From Hymenochaete sp. R1 (taxonomy: Eukaryota > Basidiomycota > Agaricomycetes > Hymenochaetales > Hymenochaetaceae), in the NCBI GenBank assembly GCA_019400425.1, contig JAFREE010000086.1, forward strand, positions 1 through 64,000: a DNA stretch of 64,000 bases, read 5' to 3'. The notes under the pieces are model-generated. The model made no database searches. It saw only the letters and a list, made by a program, of their open reading frames with translations, and was not told the DNA's origin. The translations under genes were made by a program, and so were the position numbers. This document shows positions 23,461 through 35,010 of this stretch, piece after piece (the stretch's first letter is position 1; each line of letters starts with the position of its first letter).

Positions 23461-24041
23461 TTTTCTGGTGAGATTAGGAGCAAATGTCCCGAGCAGAGAT
23501 TTGAGTAAGTGACGAGTGTGGACGAAGTGACGCTTGACAGAACAGATAAGAGTTAAAGAGATAGACGCCGTTGCGATCCGAAGTGGCGGCCCTAAAGTTT
23601 CACGTGTCTGAAGTTTTGCCTTTTCGAGCTTTCTCAGGTTTAGCCCATGCCCTTCACGAGGGTTCTTCCAACGTTTCCAAAAATCGAGCCCGAGAGTCTT
23701 GTAGATTTAGAGTTGCAATCGAGGCAGTGATATTAGTCCGTAGCACTTGTCCTTATCGACGTCTATCAAGGTCGGAGAAGGTGTTGGGCTAATACTGGTG
23801 GCAGTATCTTATGATGTCGAATACAAATCTACTTACTTACGGAAGCTTCTCGCCGTGGCATTGATATTAATATTGACTCGGAACCGGCGCGTCACCGGAA
23901 TTCATGATCATGCTTTCCCAAATAATGACTCGACGAAACTTAATGGAAAATCAACTATAAGAAAGCTCTTGAAGCTAGCATACGTTTCAGTCATTCCCTT
24001 GAGCCCTCACTCGCAAAAAGGCTGACTACAATATCATTAAC
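23461..24041. other. Divergent promoter region
   Basis: It lies between the minus-strand oxygenase and the plus-strand small gene at 24042. ATGACTCGA occurs at 23925. No gene seen. Confidence 0.45.
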
Positions 24042-24525
24042 ATGACAGCAGTCGAAGAAATCCACGCGCAATCGCACACCGACTATGTCCCAAATGCGGT
24101 GGTAAATCAGACAAAGTAAGTAGAAAAAATCCCTCGTAGTGTACTCGATGATCCCAATGGGATTTGAGACAGTACCACTTCCCAACACGAGAGCCGCGAA
24201 TATGCTGCCTCAGTATTGAGCTCTGATAGGCCTATCGAGGGTTCTCCGAAGCCGACTATCATGAAACGGCTGAAGAGCATCTTCCACAGGGACTCCGATA
24301 AAAAGGAAGGAAAAAGGAAGGAAGAGGTCAGTTGTATACTACCTTGCTGTTTATCGAATCACCCTGGCCGCTACCTTCGTTCAAGAAAAGTTGATCTATA
24401 TTAACTTTGGTGATGATCAGATACCAAAGAAACCTGTGCGCGAAACGCCCTTGCAGTCGAAATACAAGGAAGCGCAGGCTAAGTACGGGGCGGGGTGGAA
24501 TATGCCAGGGCATCTAGCGCGTTGA
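24042..24525 (+). CDS. Small basic hypothetical protein
   Basis: Not recognised. Model: exons 24042-24115, 24173-24326 and 24421-24525; 110 aa in phase. Splice signals are good: donors GTAAGT and GTCAGT, acceptors ACAG and TCAG. The protein has a polar N-terminus, a basic central patch (IMKRLKSIFHRDSDKKEGK) that could bind membrane or nucleic acid, and a C-terminal YKEAQAKYGAGWNMPGH that looks conserved. No signal peptide or membrane segment. It starts 0.58 kb from the divergent oxygenase gene and could share its promoter. Function unknown. Confidence 0.52.
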
Positions 24526-26146
24526 ATCGCGGAGCTCCGCATAGTTGATGGTTAAGATAAAGCAGTACTAGTGCAGAGGGCCATTCGGATTTGTACAGCA
24601 TACCATCTAGGCGAAGTAATGTATCGCAAAGTTGTATGCGCACCGCTCTCGGAGTCGCTTTTCGTTGACATCGCTTGATGACTCGTTGATAAGTCTATCA
24701 TCGGTCTGGAATCTCGGTGTTTTTAACTTGCTTTTGAGTCACTCTCGGGGACTTGGAATCGGATTCTCAGTGAGGATTTAGAGTTATGATAACGACGCGG
24801 TTTCCGCACTGAACGATTTGGAGAGTGTTGGAGCCACAGAGGACGCTCATCGCATTGAAAGTATGCACATGGCTTCAACAGATCCAAACTGGCGGAGATC
24901 TCGTATCTTGCGTCAGTTAACACTGTGTCGACATGCTAGCATAGTTGGTAATCAAGCACTGCAAAGCTATGACTCGATAAAGTTGATATTAGAATAGTAA
25001 TAATGAGTGCAGACATGACTACACTTTATCTAATCTCCAAATACCCATTAGGTATTCCTTTTGCAACATAAATGACGTTCATGATAGAGGTTCTTTTCTG
25101 GCTTTATTGAAAAAAATGATTTTCTTGGATAGCAGAAGTCTTTATCAACAACTTCTAGTTCCGGTGTTGTGCTTAAACAGAATATTGAGGCCTGCTCGGG
25201 ACTGGAAAGATTGGAGAGATCAGAGGACCTCTTCCAACAGTCCTCTGACGGAAGAGTAGGGAGAAGGGGGTGGGGGGAGAGTCAGCGGTATCATTTGCTC
25301 TTTGCCGGGTCACTCTACATGACCAAGGAAAAGTCGAATCATTCTTACCTATGGTTCGATCAGGCGCAAAGAGGCCTGTCCGTGAGGTGTCCTTACAAAG
25401 GAGACAAAGGGAGTGGAAGCTGAACTTGGAGCTGAGTGAAACATATCGGGACACCTGGTATGTTGAGTGGCGGTGGGCCATACGATACAGTGACAGGGCA
25501 AGGAGAAAAGCATCCATCTGTAGATGTAAATGCTGTGCTGTCTTAGTAGGCGATAGTCAAACGAATTTTGTTCGGTATTGTGCTTTAGCATGCGGAACAC
25601 CCACGATCTTGACGTGAATCGATTTTGCGCGACCTTGGAATTTGATTCGGATCACACCGCTGTCATTGTCATGGAAAGTTTGTTGGATGCTCACCATCAA
25701 ATACACCAGTGCATCCTTCAATATACAAATCCTACGACTCTTTCGAACAGAGTACAATGGATCAATATGATCGAACGACGAGGAGACAGAAGGAACTCAT
25801 CGGTGGTATCATCAAGAACATCAATTCATATTTCGGAACCAACAAGAACTATGCTCGAGGCAAACGAAGCATAACCAGAGAGCAGTAATAGTCCAGTATC
25901 ATTTTACACATCGATAATCAGATGGCACGGCGAACTCACGGTTCTCATGGTAGTCTACCTTCGATCCGGAAAAGCCACTGGTTCCCCATGTCTCCACTAT
26001 CTCCATTAATCCACTCGTACGCACTACATCAGGGGTTAAGATGCCCGCGCTCCTGAGGTGGACGCACCTCAAATAGTCCATGGATCTGTCATTGAGCCCT
26101 TCATCTTTTGCTCGAATCCGCGTTCCCTTGATTTCAACGACAATCA
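24526..26146. other. Long intergenic, no supported gene
   Basis: About 1.6 kb, AT-rich in the middle. Several frames of 60-115 codons overlap around 25170-25870 on both strands, but none shows a family motif or joins by splice sites. It may be relict transposon or gene-free DNA. ATGACTCGA lies at 24969. Confidence 0.4.
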
Positions 26147-28453
26147 TCAATCGACCATCAACCGATCCGCATTCAGACCTTCGCTATAAGCAATACTTTC
26201 AAAGACAATCTGTCGCCAGACAGCTACAACAACCTCAACAGCTTCTTCTTCAAGAACCTGAAGAAATCATGAGCGCGTTTAGACAAGGTACTCGTTTCAA
26301 AAGACCTACAGGCTCAAGGCCCTCAACAAGCTTCTGCGGGCCTTTATGGTCTTTGAGGTGATCGACACTGAACATAACTAGATCATCGTCTTCAAGCTCA
26401 CCGAGATATTTGACCATCTGGCGTTTGATTAGCGGCTCGAGCTTGCGGTCAATCATTTGCTGCGAAAATGGTAAAAGGTGTTACTAGCTGTAAAGAATGG
26501 GGTATGTCGCGGTCGAACTTACGTCAGAGATGCCATCCCAGCGAACCTTCGATTTAAACAGGACGTCCTTATCTCGTGAAACGTTCTGGCGAATATTCTC
26601 CAGTCGCTCTTTTGCCTTCTCTCCTTCTGCGGCGCTGAAATCGAGCTTCACGAGCGGTGCCTTCCGTTTCTTCATGCCTTCCTCCTCTTCTTCTTGAGCT
26701 GCGAACACAGCAGCAGCTGTTGCTTTCCCTTGGTCTTGCAGTGATCCAGCCGCACCCTCACGAGCAGCATTGGCGGCTTGTAACGACATGTTGAGTCGCA
26801 CGGGCGCCCCATCGTCGAGTAGCATACCCGCCTTCCGTTGTTCTTCAGCAAGCGCCTGCATGTCCTCCATCTGTCGAGCAAGGAAAGCTTCCGACTCGCG
26901 ACGAAGGTTTTCGGCCTCCTTCTCTTCATAAATACGTGATTCCTCGTCCTCGGCTTCTTCCTTCGCTAAGCGACGAGCCCGCTGCGCGCGCCAACGCTCG
27001 CGATCAGTGTAAAAATATTCATCGCTTTCATCGTCATCCCAAACGTGCAATCGTGAGTTCATCTCGACTCGATCGCGTTCCTCTGCTTCTTTGATGGCCC
27101 TCTGACGAGCAATTTGGCGTTCCAAAGCATTTATCCTCTGCTTCTCCCGCGGTTCATAACGTCGTTCTCTCTGCGAATCTGTAGGTCAAAGAAGACATGA
27201 ATATATCAATAAAAGCACTCACATCTCTGAAAGAATTGTCTTCGTCCCTTCGCCTCTGCTCTTTTCTATCATCTTCCATCTCTTCATCCGTTTTCTGTAT
27301 ACGACTTCCCAAGCTGCTTCCTTTTTCCTCTTTAACAAAACCAACAGGTTTATCGTATCCCTGTGCATCTCTACCAAATCCACGCTGTTGAGAGGCAGAG
27401 TCTTGAGGTTTACCCCACTCCCTCTTTCGGCTAGCAGCAGTAGATCCAGCAGAACCCGGGCCTTTCGGAATATCAAGCTTCTCACGCTCGCGTTTGGCTG
27501 CACGTTCCCGAAATTGAGCAATTTCGGATATAACCAAGCCGCGTTGCGTTTCCGGAAGGTCGGCTTCTTGGAGATCGTGCAAATGAGGAGGGACGACGTA
27601 ACGATCTGGATCATCGCCCTGCCCACCGCCTTCCTGCTGCCTTTTGATGTTCTGGACAAGCTCGTCGACGTCAGCTTTCGCTTTATTATGTATTGCCTCA
27701 TCGGTCTAGAGAAGAAGATGTCAGAGAAAACATGAAATGTCCGATACAGAGACGCTTACATCCGTAGCCATGCGAGCGGACAGCATTGCCTCCATACGGG
27801 CTTTATTTGCTTCATCGGCTCGTACCTATGAGAGAAAAATGTGAAACATAACCCCCCATCTCACAGTTATTTTACTCACATGAAGCTTTTTGTTGATGGC
27901 AGCCTCTTCCAAACCCGGCAGTTCCACCCCATCGAGTAATTTGACCGCACGCGCCGCCGCTTCCGCGGTGTCGAACGTTGCAAATCCGAAGCCTTGGGGC
28001 TTCCCAGCAGGAGTGATAAGGCGTTTGAATGAAATTAACAAACCGCACGACTGATGTTGAAAGACAATGAATGAAGTCAGACCCGATACGCGCTAAAAGA
28101 AGAGAAAAAAATTCGTATTCACGCACCCCCAGTAGCCTTTCTAACCACGCATCTGTGATACCAGCAGCAATTGATCCGACAAATAGTGTGATGCCTTCGC
28201 CAGGCTTCGACTGAGTCAGCGGTTGCTGTTGTTGCCTCTGAGAAGCCAGCGCCATCATAGAGGGACCCTGACCCATACCGAACGGTGGCCCAGGTGGCCG
28301 CATTCCAAGCCCGGGACGGGGCATACCCATTGGCATAGGTGGCATGTTAGGAGGCATATTCATGCCCATTGGTGGCTGCATATTTTGCATGTGCATCGGC
28401 GGTACGGTCATAGGGGGCATTCCCATGCCTGGAGGTGGATAGCCGTTTTGCAT
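26147..28453 (-). CDS. RBM25: RBM25-like splicing factor (RRM and PWI domains)
   Basis: Model on the minus strand: exons 28127-28453, 27880-28050, 27760-27825, 27223-27705, 26523-27170, 26310-26459, 26147-26257; 651 aa, all junctions in phase 0. The N-terminus is Met/Pro/Gly-rich (PPMGMNMPPNMPP). The RRM begins at GITLFVGSIAAG (about residue 88) and includes GFGFATF. A long Arg/Glu-rich helical middle follows, and the C-terminus is a PWI domain (MIDRKLEPLIKRQMVKYLGE to AVWRQIVFES). RBM25 and its yeast relative Snu71 belong to the U1 snRNP side of 5' splice-site selection. The last two exons were recovered from splice signals and complete the PWI fold. Confidence 0.9.
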
Positions 28454-29059
28454 TGGACAAGTTTATAGGGCGTTTATGTGTGCACTAGCTACCAAATCTG
28501 TGGCCCTCGAGACTTCAAGTCCTGATAGAACAATGTCAATAATTCCGTATATTCTTTCCCGTGATGCACTTACAGTCCTATGCTCACGGTGAGCAAATAC
28601 TAACGGTGAGAGTTGAGATCAGGTCAGAGGTGCTGGTGAAAGTTAAAGCTTGTGCGTAACCGAAGCCGTGACACGAATGGAAGAAGCTCAGAGATCGACA
28701 CTAGCGTGAGTTCAAGATACCATATTGGGTAATAGCTTTGCGCGAACGAGACTCAGCAAAAAAAAAAGGTGTGGACGCTGAGCTCCGCGCAAACAGAAAG
28801 GCAGATACCAGGTGTACTTGTTTAAATAGCTCCCAGCTAGTATAACATCGGCAAGAAGGCGCAAATTTGGATTAAGCTTCTAACTGCTATCTTTAAGAAA
28901 AAAGCGAGACAATAGCTATATCTTCATGTACGGACTACACTACAGGAACACATAATTGAGAAGATCTGAATACCTAAATGAAGGAAGATAAAAACATTGG
29001 ATGGTGCATCGATCCAGACCCCATGAACAACAATATATTTGACTAAAAGTGCAGAAAGG
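28454..29059. other. Intergenic upstream of RBM25
   Basis: It holds the RBM25 promoter and the 3' region of the GH16 gene, both on the minus strand. No gene seen. Confidence 0.4.
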
Positions 29060-30485
29060 CTAGAAAAGACACAGAAACGCGAGTAGCGCTAGAAAAGATA
29101 ACTCAAGCAGTCGTGTATTCAAATCTATCGATACAGTAGCGGTACTAGCTTTGATGATATTCGCATCGGGCGTCGCACCGGAGCCAAATATCCTGACACT
29201 GCGAACTTCAAAGTATGCATTGTCGTAGTTTGAAGGGTCGCCGACGACCCAATCGATATAACAGTCACCCGAGCAAGTTTCAGCGAAGATAGTTGGGATT
29301 CCAGCGCTTAAAGAGAATCAGAAGGAATTCGGTATGATGTTTTGAAGGCAAAAGGTACACTCACAGGTCACCGCAAAGAGCGATATTGAAGACGAGGTTT
29401 TGTGGTGCAAAATAGGTATCCATATCGCAACCAGTATTGGGAAAGTTCGCAGTAGGTGTACCTAGATCACTTATGCTAAAACTCGAGACGTTGGCTCCCG
29501 ATAATGCAGAGGGTATTGATGAACGGTTGAAGAACCAGAGACTGGTCACATGTGAGATCTTGTTAATGAAAAGTGCATAAAAAAGGACGAACGATATTCC
29601 AGTCTGAGCATACTCAGTGACATAGATGCCTCCACCAGCATCGGCAAAAGCTTTTCCATACGATGACGGATTTGGGTCAAGTGTCGTACAGCCTTGGTTC
29701 CCGTTTACGAGGTAGCTACAATCTGTTGAGTTCACTAAAGTACTTGTCTGCGTTGCATTTTCTTGTGTGCAGCCCTTCGGCGAGCTTAGACACTACGACG
29801 CAGAGAATTTCAAGAATTTGGCTCACTGGTTGCGTATGGAGCGTCATACGATTGTTTTTCAATTGATTGTATCCTTCGAACGTGTCGATCTCGCCGCCCG
29901 TAGGCCAAGCGGGCGCTACCGACCAAAATGCGGGCCACGTCGAGCACTGTGGAGCATAGTTTTAAGCACCAAGTCATGGATGAGAAGTTTGGAGACGTAC
30001 GCCGAACGGAACATGCAGGAAGTCTGCTATCCATACGCTGCCTACGGTGAACCTATTCCGCGACGTTATTCGGATCGAGTCACGATTTTGCCCGTATTGG
30101 AGATTTGTAGTGTTGTCCACTTTCATTATAGCATTCCCAGCATCGTTGACGAAGGCAAGCATTGACTTGGAAGCATCTGTTTGGCTTACGTATCTGAAAA
30201 TTGCGAATCGCCCAGGGTCAAGACCATGCGCTCAGAATAATTCCGCTTGCCACTCACTGAGTATTTCCATTTGTAAGATTATCCACTGAGTTCTGAGCGT
30301 GAGCTTGTTGTTTGAAATAAAGGACAGAAAATAAGTGAAAACTCACGGTGGTCAAAGAACGACCAGTCATCGAAAAAGGTCTCGCCCGAGTATTCCATTG
30401 CATAGTTGTAAGTCTGAGCCGTGACAGATCTAGACAAAATCCAGGATACAGTAAGCCCCACATAGAGTCTTGTGTTTCGCATCAT
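29060..30485 (-). CDS. GPI-anchored GH16 beta-glucanase
   Basis: Model on the minus strand: exons 30347-30485, 30258-30285, 30001-30193, 29827-29946, 29593-29774, 29365-29541, 29060-29306; 361 aa in phase. A signal peptide (to about SVTAQ, residue 25) precedes the GH16 fold. The catalytic motif GEIDTFEG carries the nucleophile and acid/base glutamates, followed by a Cys-rich half ([11 protein letters not shown]...). The C-terminus ends in a hydrophobic tail ([12 protein letters not shown]) after a Ser/Thr/Ala stretch, which suggests a GPI anchor. Members cleave or rearrange beta-1,3(4)-glucan in the fungal wall. Exon 2 is only 28 nt. TATAAAC about 175 bases upstream (minus strand) may be its core promoter. 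Confidence 0.88.
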
Positions 30486-30853
30486 TTCAGCTGGAGAACG
30501 AGTCGTCTATGAGGTGGTAAGACCAGAGTGACTGCTACTTTTCGAGTGGAAGGTTCTGACTTCGCCGCAGAAGTGCCAGTGTGAGCTAGTGACCTAAGCA
30601 GAAGGCCGAACGAAGATAGAGGTAAAGGAAAGGACGTCCCGAGCCTGTCGAGGACCAGTTTATAAAGTTTGCGAGACCTGTGGGTCGTTACTGGGTGCTA
30701 TTGGCAGCAAATAGTTGGTAGGTGTGAGAGCAGCTATGAGAGTCGTCCTGAACTCGTTGCCTGGAGCGGAAACAAAATGTGTCGATCACAAGCCTACCGT
30801 AAGGTGGCGAGTAGGATCATGAATCCTCACTTCGCTGGGCCTCTTTTACCAGT
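30486..30853. other. GH16 promoter region
   Basis: It holds the GH16 upstream sequence (TATAAA on the minus strand near 30662). It ends at the target-site duplication of the inverted-repeat element. Confidence 0.45.
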
Positions 30854-30859
30854 GATTGG

Positions 30860-31416
30860 TATGATGGTCAGCGAGGGGTTTTATTCAAAAGCTATGTTCT
30901 ATGGCGTAGCCGAAGCTAAAATCGAAAAGCAAGATTAAGCGTGAGCTAAAATGCAAGATTGTCGGCTTAGCCGGCCTCGGCAAGTCTTACTCCCATAAAT
31001 GGTAAGACAATATTTAATATTTTTGCGCGTGCCGATCCCTACTGCATACATTCGGTCATGGTGCTTAGTAATCTAATTGAGAGACAAACAGCTAACTCTG
31101 ATGGTAAATTTTATTGGAATGAGCTTAAATCTAATGCTGAAGTCTCCGGAAGCCTTTAAAGCCCATTTATCTGACTGAAATTGGGCCAGAACCAATACTG
31201 GAGACCGGGAGACCCATGCATGGGGTGTATGCTGTGGGAATCGGCACACGCAAAAATATTAAATATTGTCTTACCATTTATGGGAGTAAGACTTGCCGAG
31301 GCCGGCTAAGCCGACAATCTTGCATTTTAGCTCACGCTTAATCTTGCTTTTCGATTTTAGCTTCGGCTACGCCATAGAACATAGCTTTTGAATAAAACCC
31401 CTCGCTGACCATCATA
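30860..31416. mobile_element. Young foldback/MITE-type element with 177-bp terminal inverted repeats
   Basis: The left arm (30860-31036) and right arm (31240-31416) are inverted copies of each other, 177 bases each. By eye they differ at one base (GCGCGTG against GCGTGTG near the inner end). The 203-base centre has no coding frame. The direct repeat GATTGG flanks the element at 30854-30859 and 31417-31422, fitting a 6-bp target-site duplication. Outer ends read TATGATGGTCAG. There is no transposase, so it is non-autonomous; the superfamily is not clear from the ends. The near-identity of the arms implies recent insertion or ongoing correction. Confidence 0.88.
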
Positions 31417-31422
31417 GATTGG

Positions 31423-31996
31423 ATATTCTCGTCCTCTATTCTAAGTCCACCTTGGAAATATCCCCCTTCCCCTTCTCAACTCTCTCACAGATGATGGGCT
31501 TCGTTGCGAATATGCTTTGCTTTGAATGTAATGTCGTCCATGCAACCCAACCCATATCATTTTTCTTCTTTTGTTGGATGTATGGCTCTATCGGCCTATC
31601 TTCACATTATATACGAAGAGAGTATGGTAGTAAATTTGGTGTTCAAGGTACCAGAACCATTGGCTGACTCTGTGAGCGAATGGAAACAAGGGACGATGAT
31701 CACCAAAATTACCCTTCCATCATGCACCACAGGCACCTAGCCATCTTGTCCCGTTCAAGGTTCATGCCGAAATTTCGCGCAAATACGATATCAAAATCCA
31801 CCTATCAGGGCAGATCGAGTGGAATAGGTGAGCTTATGCGCAGGTTGCATACGATGCTGGTCTCGCATACAATTCAAATTGAACAGTAGAAATAACTTTA
31901 GAATGTTATCGAGAAAAGCATTGCTAAGAAACTGGTCTGAGTACTAAAACAAACTGTAAACCACAAATAAAAATGATTCGTACAATAATCGACAAT
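31423..31996. other. Spacer between element and tRNA
   Basis: Short plus-strand frames of 70-80 codons overlap here, without coding features. No gene supported. Confidence 0.4.
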
Positions 31997-32067
31997 TCGG
32001 ATACGGGGAATCGAACCCCGAGCTGCCGCGTGAGAGGCGGCAATGTTAGCCGTTACACCATATCCGA
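31997..32067 (-). tRNA. tRNA-Glu (anticodon CUC)
   Basis: On the minus strand the 71 bases fold as a tRNA. The acceptor stem TCGGATA pairs with TATCCGA. The anticodon stem GCCGC/GCGGC encloses the loop CTCTCAC with anticodon CTC. The T arm GGGGTTCGATTCCCC carries the B box. No intron. It reads GAG codons. A run of As (Ts on the minus strand) for Pol III termination is not obvious beyond the 3' end. A transposable element begins 11 bases beyond the tRNA 5' end. Confidence 0.95.
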
Positions 32068-32078
32068 TGTGGACTTTA

Positions 32079-32726
32079 GGCCCTATTCGGTAACAAAGTT
32101 AACGGCGGGTTAACGTTAACTTGGGTTAAGCAAGCCCAATTCCCACGCTTGGCTGACTTTCAAGCCGTTCGGTGTCGCGGTTTGGGCTTGCTTAACCTCT
32201 GTCACGCCCATCCGCTCTCACTCTCCTCTCTTTAAAGCTTGCTCATACATTCATTTATTTCCATCAACAACTTCCTCTCTGTTCATCTACATGTCTTTTT
32301 TCTCTTATGACCCAGACTCGCAAGCCAACAAGACATGTCTGTTAAACCGGGTTTCTGCACATGCGACTCATATTTTAGGCTGGTCGGAAATTTTCACGTG
32401 ATAAATTTGTATATTCATAGACTGTTTGATTGTAAATTAGAAAAGAAAATTTGGCTCTTGAATGGCTTCTTTGATATCAATGTAGCGAATGCTCCACCAA
32501 CAGCATCTGCTTAGACTGATGCGTAAATTGAGCCATAGGAAAGTATAAGATAGAGAAGAGGAGCGACAGCGACAACGAAAGGAGCGTGCGTATGCGTTGT
32601 CACACCTTGTGACAGCGTCACCCTAAGCTAACTCACTACGCGGCGAGTCAGCTTAACGTGGGAAATTGGGCTTGCTTAACCCAAGTTAACGTTAACCCAC
32701 CGTTAACTTTGTTACCGAATAGGGCC
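32079..32726. mobile_element. Tourist-like (PIF/Harbinger) MITE beside the tRNA
   Basis: The ends are inverted repeats: GGCCCTATTCGGTAAC on the left and its complement on the right, extending about 80 bases inward with one substitution in the first 60 and then small indels. The trinucleotide TTA flanks both sides (32076-32078 and 32727-32729). A GGCC-type terminus with TTA duplication is the signature of PIF/Harbinger-derived Tourist MITEs. The 648-base element has no transposase. The centre has a CT-rich stretch and an ATG frame of about 36 codons (MSFFSYDPDSQANK...) of unknown origin. GTTAACGTTAAC palindromes recur in both arms. Confidence 0.85.
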
Positions 32727-32851
32727 TTATTTGTTTTCATTACATATACCTAGTTGACTGCAATTACTTCACTCCAAAGTTCAACCTAGGTTATTTCAAT
32801 TACGGTATTTTACGCATTCAACATTTTTAAACGGCTATGAATACCAAACCA

Positions 32852-33941
<1,090 letters not shown>

Positions 33942-35010
33942 TGTGGGAAGGGAATTATGGAGACGAGGTATACTCCGACCTCTCAATTTTCAGAGGCTTA
34001 TGTACCAAAATGCGTTACAAAGTTGAGCCGTCGAGTCAATTGGAGCATGACACCCTTCTTGGGTAAGTATAACCCACACCAGAATTGTATTCGCCGAGTC
34101 CAAGAAAGCCCGAAACCCCGAGATATCCATTGACTTCAAGTGAGCTCATATTTGCGGTCGGCTCCACGTAAGGGTACTCTCTCTGCCCTGATTTCCTCAA
34201 AGTTGTTACCAAGAAATTACGCGCTGGATCACACCTTGTCTCCATGAGAAAATAGAAGAAGAGAAGCTCAGGAGACCTTGCGTTGAGGGTAGTCGCCCCT
34301 CCGGTCATTATCAACCATCAGCGATAACGGACAGCTTCCGAGAGAGAATGGGTCGACCAATAGCACATTGGAGTCTGCAAAAAATTAGATAAGAGCTCGG
34401 AGAAGACAAAAATCAGCACGCACTCTTGTGTAATCAAAGGAGTCCCGGGTTTCCGACTTTAGAATGAACTCGTCCCGGAGACGTCCGAGCCAAATAGTAT
34501 TGCTCGAGGAACGTTGCTTGGATGTGACGACGGAGATGACGAAACCGTAGCTCTCTGAGCCCAAAATCTCGACACGAGGATGAATGGCCATATGAGCACG
34601 CAATTAATGGTGTTGTGACGTCGATAATGAGTTCAGGAAAGACAAGGGGCCAGAAAACTCCTGAGTTACCCTTCAAGTGGGAGAATAGAAAGTCCTAGGT
34701 TGACATTGTATACAGTTTTGCGCGTACCGTTATGTATCCCTCTTGCATGAAAGACTTGAGGGCCAAGTGGAAGGGCACGCTCATGATGGTGGTTTCTAAC
34801 CAAAGTTTGCGAAATAAAGTTAGCAAGACGGTTAAACGATCACGTGCAACAAACGCGTGTTCAAGATTCAACCAACCGAGAAAGAGACAAGCCTTGCCAT
34901 CTCACGACGACTCTCTGTAGGCCTTCCCAACCTCACGATATCCTCCGTGTCTTCGGAGGCCACGACGTCAATCTCTGAACCTCTGAATCTCAGAGACCGA
35001 ACTCGACAAG
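33942..35010. other. Divergent region between THI4 and Aurora kinase
   Basis: The minus-strand stretch about 34440-34590 reads as a coding-like frame (RVEILGSESYGFVISVV...), but no start exon or acceptable splicing was found, so no gene is called. TTGACTCGA lies on the minus strand at 34031-34039, 90 bases from the THI4 start. Confidence 0.4.

Noticed and set aside
25170..25870. Overlapping frames suggestive of a transposon relic
   Set aside because: No transposase, reverse transcriptase or terminal repeats could be recognised.
33942..34310. Possible TPP riboswitch in the THI4 5' leader
   Set aside because: Fungal thiamine genes often have one, but the conserved CTGAGA block and the GATAAT...CCAGCG-type block are not present in the leader read on the minus strand.
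34330..34870. Possible small minus-strand gene between THI4 and Aurora kinase
   Set aside because: One stretch (about 34440-34590) looks coding, but the frame is closed just upstream, and the available splice sites join it only to unconvincing exons.
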